Shown piece after piece: positions 36,591 to 48,343 of a stretch of DNA of 64,000 bases (position 1 is its first letter; the number at the start of each line of letters is the position of its first letter). The DNA comes from Luzula sylvatica (Eukaryota; Streptophyta; Magnoliopsida; Poales; Juncaceae): NCBI GenBank assembly GCA_946800325.1, contig OX326961.1:45781415-45845414 (forward strand). Reading direction: 5' to 3'. Below the pieces are notes generated by a model that ran no database searches, had not been told where the DNA came from, and worked only from the letters and a program-made list of their open reading frames with translations. The position numbers and the translations under genes were made by a program.

Positions 36591-36932
36591 CCGTGGGTGA
36601 TTTTCTATTCTCGCCATGGGTGTTCTTATTTTTTGTTTCCTTCTTCTGGAGGGGAGCGGTCGTGGAAGAGAGAAGGAGCATGTACTTGACCGATTAAGGA
36701 GAAGAGTGGGGTTTAGTGTTTGGTCGAGTGAATAGGATGAATAAGACTGGTGTATGGTGGACCGCTGATAGATAGATGTCAGAGGGATTTATCTAATCTT
36801 CTTTAATTCTTGTTATCTTTGTAATGTGTAAAAAACTTATTACTTTTTCTTCTATTTATTATATTATTATTTGGTTTGGGCCATTGATCCCATTCCAAAT
36901 TTACTCAAAAATAAAAAAAAAAATATTTGCAA

Positions 36933-37600
36933 GATATTATTTTAATATTGTTGTTCATCTTATTATTATTTTGTGTTAGTTTTTCAGAAAAAAATATAAA
37001 AAATCAAATATCTATAATGTATGAAATATTAAAATGATATAAATATAATAGTAATTATTTTTTAACAATTATATGCTGCAAAAAAATTAGAATTTTTTTA
37101 AAACTAATAAAAATAACAAATTATTTCAATTAGTACACATGTAAATTTAAGGGTATTTTACAATACCCAAAAAATTAAGAAGTGTTTTGGATTTTTTTCA
37201 TATTTTAATTGAGACAAAAAAAAATATGAGTAAATATGTCCACAATGCACCATGGTTCATTTATATTTTCAATTAGTTGATTTATATAACCATGTTCAAA
37301 TTTGGCCCTTTTGATCTTGATCAAGATCAAATGATCCATATTTAAGTGACGATGTAGCTTTCTATGGAATCAAGGATTTTCTAAAAATTATATTTATTAA
37401 TTAATAATTAATAATTTGATCATCTTATTATTGTTTTATTTCAATTATAGAAAAAATATAAAAGTAAAAAATATGTAATATATGAAACATTACAATTATG
37501 CAAATATTACATATTATTATTTACAATATCCAAAAATTTAGGATTTTTGTGAAAAAAAAATTATATTTAATTGAGATAAAAAAAAATATGAAGGAACTTG
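36933..37600. other. AT-rich non-coding sequence with a degenerate direct repeat
   Basis: No gene. Two diverged copies of an AT-rich block (about 36960-37240 and 37425-37600) share 'cttattatt', 'attacaa(t/a)', 'ttaattgaga(c/t)aaaaaaaaatatga'. Possibly the inner part of the Helitron that begins at 25849. Confidence 0.4.
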
Positions 37601-38441
37601 TGAAGGGAAATTATCCCGACCCCGGGTCCGCGTAGCGGATATGAAGGCCCGGTCCGGTTCCCAAAACCCGAGATCATGCCTCGACTTCGAGAGTACGATC
37701 ACAATCGAAGAGCCACATATGTCGCTCATCTACTCGTATCCACCTTGAGCCGTAGCACCTCACTTACGGGTATACCTGCCTAGACGGTATACCTGCCTAG
37801 ACGGTATACCGGTAAACTTGCTCGATCGAATTGATTCTCTAAACCGAGAAAAACTATTTTTCTCGTTTCTCTCTTTCCGCACCCTTTCACTCTCTGAAAG
37901 ATGACTCTATTTCTGGATTAATTAGATTAATTCAATTGCTTGGACTGAATAGACTGAATAGAGGAGAGAGAAAACATCCTATTTATATCACATAGGATTA
38001 GGATAGGCCAAAATGTATGTATATATAATATACACCTTTTCACACAGAAAACTGCATGTACCCTTTCAGTATTCTGTCAAAACGAAATTGTTAAATTCCT
38101 TTAACATACTTTCAACCTTCACAAAAGTTGTAGATAATCTTATTATCTCTCCAACCCAATTTGTCCCAACCCAATTGGAGTTCGTATGCAAACGTTATGA
38201 CATTTGTACTAACTGTATGTCAAACTGTTGTACCCTTTCGGTATTTCATTAAAACGACACTGATACTTCGTTCATATGAAATATATTTCTTCATGAAAGT
38301 TATAGATAATCTCATTATATATCTAACCCAATTTGAACCATTCAAATTGGATTCCTTAACTGAAAGTTATGCCCACGAACGCATACGTTCGTTTATCCTT
38401 GTGTACTCTTTTACGGTTGATCCGAAAATGTATTTCTTTCA
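37601..38441 (-). repeat. 3' LTR of the minus-strand copia remnant
   Basis: Reverse complement of a family A-like LTR. It ends at the left with 'tgaagggaaattatccc' and at the right with 'tgtatttctttca', next to a degenerate purine tract complement. Confidence 0.8.
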
Positions 38442-39591
38442 ATCTCTCACTCAATTTCAGATCTACCTAAAAGGTACTCATGCATATCCAATATGCACGA
38501 TCTTAGAGAATATGGCTCGCGTATCAAAATACCAAGCTATGCACATCCTATGTGTCAATTTTGTAATCAAGCCCGACATAGTACGACTCGTTGTGTGACT
38601 GTGTAGGTTCGTTTAACGATGGCAGTAGGTTGTTTCCAAAGCCCTACAAGCCCATGAGCGGGATCTAGTCACTCCATCATGGCTACCCATGTTAAAACGA
38701 AAAATGATTGTGATAATTGTGCCTATCTCGAATAGCGATTATTTGTTCTCTTGTTTGCGATATCCGTTAATCAAAAGGCATGGTGGTAATCATCCTTTAA
38801 TTTTGATTAACTTCACATAATTTCCGATTCCGAATTGAGTTAACAAATTCAATCGATATTAACTATTAATATCATTGACTGTAGCCACAGTTTTCGTTAA
38901 TCAATTCATCAAACGGCGCCTAAGAGATATCTCTTCCTTTCGGAATAAACAATTCCTATCTTGGAGACTCATATTGAATTCTGTGTTTCGGACAATACCC
39001 AATGATGACCGTTTTAGCCCCCTGTTACGGAAATCGTAAGATCATATCAAACCATTGTGTTGCGCACGTAACACAATCGATGGTCCCCTCAAGTGTGAAG
39101 AACCTAATACCCTACTCGTCGCGAGTCCATCCATAATGACTAAACCATGTCATGGTCTCGCGGCTTTGGTCATATCCAATACATGTCACCCAGCATATAT
39201 CTACGTTCCCGATTCGACAAGCACGTTGTCCTATGATTAGCAAAACATAATCATCTCCTCGGCTAACGTACTAGTGTACACGTTCAGTCTATTATCGGAT
39301 AATAGAAATGCTTCTCTCTTAAGCAAACTGATCCGCGACTAGAGATGTTTAGAAATGAAACTTTAAGTGTGACGGTTTCGCTGCACATAATCACGTATTA
39401 TGTCGACGTCCACACAAGTTCAAATCAGGGTTCATGTATCAATATTTTCAATGATCACATCCTTGCGTTGCAAAATCTCACGGATCAAGTGAAATTTTCT
39501 GAGTATGTGCTTGGAGCGATGATGTGCCCTCGGTTCCTTGGACTGTACTATTGCGCCCGTATTGTCGCAATACACAATCAAAGGTTCCGAG

Positions 39592-40553
39592 TGAAGGAAA
39601 TACAGTTACAGATCAACTAGTTGAATGTACAAATGAGTGTAGACAAACATACGTGTTCGTCGGAACGATTGGATGCATAATAAGATTATGCAAATCTGGC
39701 AGAAATTACATGGTGCGTCATGACGCACCATATTGTGCATCATGACGCACAGTAGAGTAATTCTGAGAAAAGCCAATCTGTGAGTATACCGTCACGACGC
39801 ACTGAGTTGTGCGTCCTGACGGTGGTGCGTCATGACGGACGTTATCCTGCGTCATGACGGTACACTGTATAACGGCTATATCCAAGTAAATGTGACTTGT
39901 GCGTCATGACGCACCATATCGTGCGTCATGACGGACAGTGATCCGAATTCTGGATTAGCAGTTTTTGATACTCATTAATACTCATTAATTCAGAGATTGA
40001 TTATATAATCTCTGTAACCTCTCTCTCTCTCTCTTCCTTCTGATGCTGCAGCCAGTAATCTAGATCTAGAGAAGAGAGAAAAACTTGTTGGACAAGTTGG
40101 AGAAAAGGGATTAAAGATTTGAGCAAGCTTGCGGGAATTTTAGGGGAATTCGCCGCAACCGAGAGATGTTAGCTCGAGGTGGATACGAGTAGAGAGATCT
40201 AAGTTAAGATCTTCGACTGTGATCAATCGAGAGCAAGGACGAACAAGGTCGGAGACGAACCGGATAAATTCCGGTTGTATACGACAAATCGGAGCTTCGC
40301 ATTAGGTGTCGAATCGCGCGGGCGTGGGACGTGCGTGTCGCCGGAATCGAAGCAAGCAGCAGCTAATAGAGTCAACCCGTCTCCGTGATCAATTTCACGC
40401 GGTATGATTCTCTATGAATTAAGAGTTAATTTCATAGGTTAGATGCATTTCATGATTCGTACTTTCGGGTCGTTGACGTGGTCCTCGGGATCGGGTCAGA
40501 CCGGGCCTCATAATCCGCTGCGCGGGGCTCGGTAGTGACGCCGATACCCAACA
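39592..40553 (+). repeat. 5' LTR, family B
   Basis: Begins 'tgaaggaaatacagttacag' and ends 'ccgatacccaaca'. TATA-like 'tatataa' at 40002-40008, followed by a (CT)n run. Eight palindromes (39713-39936) lie just upstream of the TATA box, in the position of a U3 enhancer. Confidence 0.9.
39713..39936 (+). promoter_or_regulatory. Eight paired 16-bp palindromes upstream of the LTR TATA box
   Basis: Copies of GTGCGTCATGACGCAC and variants start at 39713, 39735, 39787, 39809, 39825, 39847, 39899 and 39921. Every pair is 22 bp apart. The block consists of two 112-bp units (39713-39824, 39825-39936) with sites at offsets 0, 22, 74 and 96. Each palindrome contains CGTCA and TGACG, the core bound by TGA-type bZIP factors (known for that family; binding here is inference). 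Confidence 0.75.
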
Positions 40554-40554
40554 G

Positions 40555-40566
40555 TGGTATCAGAGC
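40555..40566 (+). other. Primer-binding site (tRNA-iMet type)
   Basis: 'tggtatcagagc', one base after the LTR. Confidence 0.9.
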
Positions 40567-40801
40567 GATCGTCACGATTCGATCGTCGAATCGATTTCGA
40601 ATAAGTGTTATTCGGAATTTCATGTAGAATTTTAGGACATAATCATGTAGTTGTAAAATTAGGACCATAGAAATCTTACTAGTATTTGATCATGAGATGA
40701 TCAAAAGAATCTAGAAGTAATCATGAATTGTTCATGATTAATCGTTTTTGAAACGATTAAAATCTGTTAAAATTACAAAATAAAACTGAATTTCAGGTCT
40801 G

Positions 40802-41408
40802 GTGCGTCATGACGCACGATATGGTGCGTCATGACGCACACGGGAAATCCAAGAGTTGGATCTGAGGCGTTACTCAGTCCGTCGTGACGCACAAAAGTTG
40901 TGCGTCATGACGCACTGTGTAAATTCGTACCATCATGACGGACCGTTTGGTGCGTCGTGACGGTAGAAGTCCAAAAAGTTTCTGGCAAACTGAACAAAAT
41001 GATTTTGTTCAGTGCGTCATGACGCACCCTCTGGCGTCATGACGGACCAGAACAGTCCGTCGTGACGGTATAACCAACCATCATGACGGAAGAACCTCAA
41101 AAAGTTTCTGGAAATCTGGACAAAATGGTTTTGTACAGTCCGTCATGACGCACCGTATGGCATCATGACGGAAGAACACGGTCCGTCGTGACGGTAGTAA
41201 CCAACCGTCATGACGGAGGAACCTGAAATAGTTTCTGGAATAGACAACAAAATTGTTTTGTATGGTCCGTCGTGACGCACTGTCTGGCGTCATGACGGAC
41301 CTGTGAAGTCCGTCGTGACGCACGTTATGTTGCGTCATGACGGAAGTCAATGGAAGTCCATTTTAGTACGGTGCGTCATGACGGACGTTATGTTGCGTCG
41401 TGACGCAC
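40802..41408 (+). repeat. Array of 20 palindromes, core CGTCATGACG
   Basis: Sites start near 40802, 40824, 40877, 40900, 40928, 40950, 41012, 41031, 41055, 41076, 41138, 41158, 41181, 41203, 41265, 41285, 41308, 41330, 41371 and 41393. Spacing within pairs is about 20-23 bp. A higher-order repeat of about 126 bp starts at 41012, 41138 and 41265. Same architecture as 13959-14494 with a different core. Confidence 0.85.
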
Positions 41409-41584
41409 AGTGTAATTTTTCTTGATTTATTTAATTGTGGTTCTAATCATTATTAATTATGTTCATTCATCATGATATACTTGCTTATTGATATAATTAG
41501 ATTATATCACATAAATCCCTGCATAATACTTAAGTCATGAAATGCCTTCCATGTTCACAACCTCCGAGGTTGGTCATCACACCT

Positions 41585-41693
41585 TGCACGGTTTCAGGCC
41601 AAAGTCGGGCGTGCATTGTTGTATGTATCAACGTGAGAGGCAAGCGTTAATTGGGGACAAATGCGGGTTCAGGCCAAAGTCGGGCGCATTTGT
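41585..41693 (+). ncRNA. Leader hairpins H1 and H2, family B
   Basis: H1: TGCACG 41585-41590 with CGTGCA 41610-41615, loop 41591-41609. H2: nine perfect pairs ACAAATGCG/CGCATTTGT (41657-41665 with 41685-41693), loop 41666-41684. Loops read G(T/G)TTCAGGCCAAAGTCGGG. The third site is the loop-less CCAATCCGATTGG at 41742-41754. Confidence 0.55.
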
Positions 41694-42079
41694 AGTTCAA
41701 TTGAACGATATGTGATCATGGTTGTGACTTAACCGTCCAAGCCAATCCGATTGGGGTTCGGGGCATAGTTAGGATGCACAAACGGAATTTGAATCATATA
41801 TGATATGGTTCGATACCGAAATCCTATAAAAGGTCAAGAGTCGTATTGGATGCGATTGGATTTATCCTACCTAAATAGTGAGATCCCATTTGTCGGCCAA
41901 AGTCACTTGTGGGAGGATCATGAAATATGGGTCTTGAAGTGTTATTGGATTTAGAATCCCGAATCAATATTAGGGTTATTGATTTGATAAAAGTAACATA
42001 TTTCATATCATATAAGCATATAGAATAAGTACGCACGGTTAGTTGTCAATGTCATAATTCATGTAGAATAATCATTTAA

Positions 42080-45010
42080 GCAACACCAATATCATATCGA
42101 TATGATCGATATTAGAGAAAGCAAAAATTTGACAAACTTGAGAAGAAGTCAAATAATATTGTATGTCAAATGTTGACATACATAAGACACGAACCTTCAA
42201 AGAAATTTGAAGATTTATAAGAAACAATAGTCTAAGGATGATTAAGACAAACGTTGTCTCAATCAAGGATTTGGGCAAGTTGTTGTCCCAATATCAAAAG
42301 AAAGGTTAAATCAGAGGAGGATTAATCCAAAAGTTGATAGAAATAGCTTCTTTTGACATTATCATCTTGAAAATGTGTATGAGATATACATTTCTAGAAT
42401 CCATTGGATGGAATACTAGTTTTATTCGAATAAGATTCGCATGACAAGTACAAGACTTGTTAATTAATCAAGATGATAAAAGTGTCCTTCCAAAGGTTGG
42501 AAAAACGGTAAAAGACTTATCAAAAACCAAACATTTTGAATGTAGGTAAATAAGTAAGTTCGGAGGCAAGAGGAGGCTACAAATATTTCATTATATTTAC
42601 TAACGATTATTGTAGATATAAAGATATCTATTTAATGCGTTTGAAACATAATTTTGAATGGTTCAAAAACGTTTCGAAATGAAATACGAAGTCAACTAAG
42701 CGAGAAAATCAAAGTCTTTCGATAAGATCGAAGAGACGAACATTTTAAGCTATGAGTATGATAATCATCTAGAAAATTTATGGAAAAGTTTCATAGTTAT
42801 TTTCATTCGGAACATCAATGTAGATTAATGTGTCCGAGAGGAGGAATCAAACTTTGTTGTTTGATAGATGATAAATCAAAATCTAATATTTCAAATAAGA
42901 TTTGAAAATTTACCCTTAAGACCAAGGTTAATCACATACCTTCTAAGTCGGTGCAAAAGACCCCATATATGATATGGATCGGAAATAAATTAAATTGAGG
43001 ATTAACGTGGTTTCAGGCCAAAGTCGGGCACGTTAATAGTTCAATGTTAATGAAAACTTCCGATGTTATCTTTTGTAAGATTTGGAGATTTGAATTCGAA
43101 AACTGGTTTTGGATAAACTAAATCTCAAATCTTGATATGTTCATTCATTGAGTATTCTTAAAGAAATTAAAGGATACCATTTATTAAATCCCAATGAGAA
43201 TTAGATTTTCATAGTTCCAAGAGATACCTTCTTAGAGGAGGACTTAATGTGCATAAGTTTGAAACTTAATGTCACTTATATCTATGAGGGCTAGTGGGAG
43301 ATGAATCGATCTCGAAAGGTTCGAGACTCGAATGGAACATTGAACCGATGAATATGATTGGAATTTCATCAAAAGTTGATGAATCCAAGTCAAAATCACA
43401 AAGCGATTTTATTGATCAATTTAGACACGTCACAAATCGATAAATTGTGAATTTATCAAAGAATGTGACAAACGAATCGATCTCATACATGATGAGTCGA
43501 TGGACTAAATGATGCTATAAAGGATAAAAATTTCACATGGCATAGTGCCATGGAATTCATGATTCAATCCATGCATGTCATCAAGTTTAGAACTTGGTTT
43601 AAACATTCTTTAGGGTATGACCCATAGGATGTAAGTGAGTTTTCAAAGTGAAAGCTAACGTGGATTGGAATATGTATACTTACAAAGCAAGAATATTTAT
43701 GAGATTCGAAAATTCATGATATGATCATGAAGAAACGGTTTCACAAATAATCACGCTTTATTCATTAGGATTATATTTGCCATTTTACATAGTATGACTA
43801 TGATTTTTGACAAATGGATGACAAGACCATATTCCTTGATAGGAAATATTAAAGGGTGTGTATGTGACACAACCTAATGGTTTTATCGATCAAAAGAATC
43901 CAAGAAAAATATACAAATTTCAACGATCCATATGATGGATTGAAGAATAATTCATGAAATCGGAATCTTATTCTGATAAAATTATAATTAGTTATAATAT
44001 TATCAAGAACAAAAGAAAAGCTTTGTGTAGATGTGAAGGTTAGTGGGAGCCACATACATTTCTTATATTAAAATATATGAACGCTATATTATTCGTAGGA
44101 TACGATTGTCGTTTCGCTATGAAAATTCAGACGAGACAACTTATGAGATAAGCATAAAAATCTATAAGATAGATTTAAAATTCCTCAATCTGAATCGAAG
44201 TATGTACATCGACAAAACATTGAAAATGGTTTTCAGTACATAAATCCAAGATCGGATTTCTTCCAAATGTCGAATGGCGAAGTTTTTCTGAGGATCGATG
44301 TACGACATCGAGTTAAAGAAAAGTAGAAAATTGGATATTTTATGTTTCGACAATAGAATATTCCAAATACGCCATGATATGTACTAATCTTTAAATATTG
44401 TTCATGTTAAGTGTCGTAATTATCAATCGAATAATTTAATGTGGTTGTATAATGATTATACTTCACATATGCATAATAGTTATGCAACATTTAAAATCTG
44501 GTTTCGTATTGAAATTAATAAATAATATCCTTTTAGAAAGGATTAAGACTATATTTCTCATATAAAATGGTGGGGAGGATGAATTGGTGATAAAAGTTAT
44601 ACCGATGGCATTTCTCCAAACATGCGACACATTTATGAAATGTGTACATATTTTTCTTAAATAAAATTGAAGTTGTATGAAAGAGTTTCACAACAACTAA
44701 AGATGAAAATTTTATGATGGAATTAGATTTCAATACGGCTTACGAAGCCGAAATGGAAAAGTTATGGATTATTTGGTAATCTATTTCGATTATTTGGTAA
44801 TCTATTTCGATGGACGAAATAGCCCAAACCAAAAGAAATTGAAATAACATAACCACTCCAAACTTATATTCAATAGGTATTGGATACCTAAAAAAAAATT
44901 GACACTAACGAGAACGTAGCGGAACCGTTTACAAAAACTGTTTTCTTCCTAGTTAAGCATGAATGTCATGCGAAGACTATAGGTATAGAGATACCTAGAG
45001 GAAGAATAGA
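42080..45010 (+). pseudogene. Decayed copia gag-pol relic of family B
   Basis: Similarity to 15279-19250 appears in order (integrase 'agaggaggctac', RT 'agaaacg(g)tttc', C-terminal relic near 44915-45005 corresponding to NVADPFTKPL...GLRNLEEEE). It is broken by dense indels and stops. It carries an extra copy of the leader hairpin at 43001-43037. Confidence 0.75.
43001..43037 (+). ncRNA. Displaced copy of the leader hairpin inside the pol relic
   Basis: Nine perfect pairs ATTAACGTG/CACGTTAAT (43001-43009 with 43029-43037) close the 19-nt loop GTTTCAGGCCAAAGTCGGG. The flank 'tagttcaatgttaatg' resembles the sequence after leader H2, so it looks like a duplicate of that module, with a new stem. 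Confidence 0.5.
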
Positions 45011-46146
45011 TTTGAGGTATAGTTATCTAATACCGATAGTCATCGCAGATTATAATCCTAGCAGAGATTATAGGTGTAAACGCTGTATCAACCAATACTT
45101 ACTCTATATTAGTGCATTTCAAAAATTCAAAAATTTTACTTGCATTTATACTTATATGAAAACTTGTGCGTGGTTGTGTAATTTGATTACACGAACCTTG
45201 ATTTATGACTTGTGTGAGCGTCTACGTGATACGTGATCATACTAAGTAAAACCGTCACATTTCAAAAGTTATATTTCAAAAACGTCCCTAGTCATGATTA
45301 GGATACTTATGTGATAAGTATATCTATTATAAGATAATAGACTAACATGTACACTAGCATATTCGCCGAGGTGATGATTATGTTTTGCTAATCATAGGAC
45401 AAAGAGTTTGTCAAATCGGGAATATGGATATGCATTAGGTTATGCATATTGTGACTTGACCAAAAGTGCGATACCATGACATGGTTTAGTCATTGTAGAT
45501 GGAATCGTAACGAATGGGGTCTTAGTTCTTCACACTTGAGATGATCATGGATCATTTTTTCGTGCGTAACATAATGCTTAGATATAATCTTCCACCATCT
45601 GTAACAGGATGGTCATGAGATTATGATCGGGTATTATCTGAAACACGGAATTTGATGTGAGTCATCAAGATAGAAATTGTTCCTTTCGAGAGAAAGAGAT
45701 ATCCCTTAGGCCTATCGATGAATTGATCAACGAAATCTCTGGCCAGAGTCAATGATATTAATTGTTAATATCGATTGTATTTGTTGATTCAATTCGGTAT
45801 CGAAACAATAAGTTTAATCAATCAAATTATAAGGATGACTATCACCATGCCTTTTGATTGACGGATATCGTGAACAAGAGAACTAAACACCACCGTTCGA
45901 GATGGGTATAAATGATCACAATCATTTTCGTTTTCAACGTGGGAAAGCTATGATGGATTTCTTCCTAGATCCCTCTCATTAGCCCGTGAGCTTAGGCATA
46001 AGTTCACTACCATTGCTTGATACGAACCTACGCGGTCACACATAGAGCTGTCTTATTTCGGGCTTAAATTTCAATCTCTAAGGTTATGTGTACATGAGAT
46101 GTACACTAGTACTTTATTTAGTTGGATCTTGAACTGAGTGGGAGAC

Positions 46147-47108
46147 TGAAGGAAATACAGTTACAGATCAACTAGTTGAATGTACAAATGAGTGTAGACA
46201 AACATACGTGTTCGTCGGAACGATTGGATGCATAATAAGATTATGCAAATCTGGCAGAAATTACATGGTGCGTCATGACGCACCATATTGTGCATCATGA
46301 CGCACAGTAGAGTAATTCTGAGAAAAGCCAATCTGTGAGTATACCGTCACGACGCACTGAGTTGTGCGTCATGACGGTGGTGCGTCATGACGGACGTTAT
46401 CCTGCGTCATGACGGTACACTGTATAACGGCTATATCCAAGTAAATGTGACTTGTGCGTCATGACGCACCATATCGTGCGTCATGACGGACAGTGATCCG
46501 AATTCTGGATTAGCAGTTTTTGATACTCATTAATACTCATTAATTCAGAGATTGATTATATAATCTCTGTAACCTCTCTCTCTCTCTCTTCCTTCTGATG
46601 CTGCAGCCAGTAATCTAGATCTAGAGAAGAGAGAAAAACTTGTTGGACAAGTTGGAGAAAAGGGATTAAAGATTTGAGCAAGCTTGCGGGAATTTTAGGG
46701 GAATTCGCCGCAACCGAGAGATGTTAGCTCGAGGTGGATACGAGTAGAGAGATCTAAGTTAAGATCTTCGACTGTGATCAATCGAGAGCAAGGACGAACA
46801 AGGTCGGAGACGAACCGGATAAATTCCGGTTGTATACGACAAATCGGAGCTTCGCATTAGGTGTCGAATCGCGCGGGCGTGGGACGTGCGTGTCGCCGGA
46901 ATCGAAGCAAGCAGCAGCTAATAGAGTCAACCCGTCTCCGTGATCAATTTCACGCGGTATGATTCTCTATGAATTAAGAGTTAATTTCATAGGTTAGATG
47001 CATTTCATGATTCGTACTTTCGGGTCGTTGACGTGGTCCTCGGGATCGGGTCAGACCGGGCCTCATAATCCGCTGCGCGGGGCTCGGTAGTGACGCCGAT
47101 ACCCAACA
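46147..47108 (+). repeat. 3' LTR, family B
   Basis: 962 bp, one difference from 39592-40553 noticed. Preceded by the purine tract 'gagtgggagac' and followed by the target duplication 'ccgag'. Confidence 0.9.
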
Positions 47109-48342
47109 CCGAGATACTCGGGACTACTCCAAGTTCGGACACAAACTTCTTGATCCACACCGCCTCTTTTGCAGCTTCCTAAGCCGCAATGTACTCCGAT
47201 TCAGTTGTAGAGTCTGCTATTGTGGGTTGTTTGGAACTCTTCCATACTACCGCTCCACCATTTAGACAAAACACGTATCCACTTTGTGATCGAAAGTCAT
47301 CGACACATGTTTGGAAACTGGCGTCGGTATATCCATTAATTACCAACCCGGATGTCTTTCCACCATAAATTAGAAATTGATCCTTAGTTCTTCGTAAGTA
47401 CTTAAGGATGTTCTTAACCGCGATCCAATGCATATCCCCTGGATTAGATTGGTAACGCGAAACGATGCTCAATTCATACGACACATCGGGGCGCGTACAA
47501 ATCATGGCATACATAATTGATCCAACGGCTGAAGCGTATGGAACAATACTCATTTGCATTCTTATCCTTACTCGATGTCGGACATTTGAGTTTTAGAATA
47601 CGATATGCCACTCGACATTGGAAGAAATCATTTCTTCGAATCTTGCATTGAAAACCGTTTCAATACTTTGTCGATGTACGTGCTTTGACTCAAGCCGAGT
47701 AACTTCTTGGATTTATCTCTATAAATCCTCACGCCTAATATATAAGCGGCCTCGCCCAAATCTTTCATAGCGAAACGAGTATTTAAATACTTTTTAACAT
47801 CCGTAAGCATCGGAATGTCGTTTCCTATGATTAAGATGCCGTCTACATATAGTACAAGAAATACTACGCAGCTCCCACTAGCCTTCTTGTATACACAAGG
47901 TTCCTCTACGTTTTTCACGAAGTTATACTCGCTTATAACTTCATCGAAACGTATGTTCCAACTCCGAGAAGCTTACTTCAATCCATAAATGGATCGTTGC
48001 AACTTGCACACTTTATCCGGACTCTTTGAATCGACAAAACCCTCAGGCTGTGTCATGTACACATCCTATTGTAAATTTCCGTTAAGGAATGCGGTTTTGA
48101 CATCCATTTGCCAAATCTCGTAGTCATAATACGCAGAGATGGCAAGTAAGATCCGTATGGATTTAAGCATTGCTACGGGTGAAAACGTTTCTTCATAGTC
48201 TACACCATGAATTTGTTTGAAATCTTTTGCCACAAGCCGTGCTTTATAAGTGTTTACATTCTCATCCATGTCGGTTTTCAAGAAGACCCACTTGCATCCC
48301 ACTGATTTAACCCCGGGAGAAAGATCAATCAAGTTCCAAACT
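47109..48342 (-). pseudogene. Copia RT/RNase H fragment (minus strand)
   Basis: Three open pieces (48342-48066, 47918-47628 and 47559-47179) encode WNLID...TYKARLVAKDFKQ, MDVKTAFLNGNL, LVLYVDGILIIG (the usual YVDD is here YVDG), and RNase H with YTDASFQT and DSTTESEY. Stops and frameshifts separate them. The D-to-G change in the catalytic YVDD also argues that it is inactive. Confidence 0.85.
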
Positions 48343-48343
48343 T

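Larger units (their letters stand above)
26233..36921 (+). mobile_element. 5'-truncated L1-type LINE, split by a copia element
   Basis: LINE sequence occupies 26233-27412 and 36018-36921. The direct repeats 'aatatttgcaa' lie at 26222-26232 and 36922-36932, and a poly-A tail lies just before the second, as expected for target-primed insertion. It starts within the reverse transcriptase domain, so endonuclease and ORF1 are missing. The copia element 27413-36012, with its 'attta' duplication, sits inside; leaving it out makes the reading frame continuous across the junction. Confidence 0.9.
39592..47108 (+). mobile_element. Copia family B element: near-identical LTRs, dead coding region
   Basis: 7517 bp with the target duplication 'ccgag' (39587-39591 and 47109-47113) inside the minus-strand copia pol. 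Both LTRs are 962 bp and I find one difference between them (C at 39815, A at the equivalent site near 46370), so insertion is very recent. Primer site, leader palindromes and leader hairpins are intact. The gag-pol region (42080-45010) has no usable frame. It must have been copied with enzymes supplied by another element, that is, as a large non-autonomous retrotransposon. Confidence 0.9.
37601..48342 (-). mobile_element. Truncated copia element, minus strand, split by a family B element
   Basis: Reading leftward on the minus strand: pol starts abruptly in RT at about 48342, runs through RNase H to 47109, is interrupted by the family B insertion 39592-47108 (duplication 'ccgag'), resumes at 39591 and ends near 39431. 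The 3' non-coding region (39430-38442) and 3' LTR (38441-37601) follow. No 5' LTR or gag. The LTR is short (841 bp) because of internal deletions. Confidence 0.85.

Noticed and set aside
39713..41408. CRISPR-like array of short palindromic repeats
   Set aside because: Plant nuclear context; the spacers are repeated and not unique; no cas genes. The repeats belong to a retrotransposon leader and LTR.
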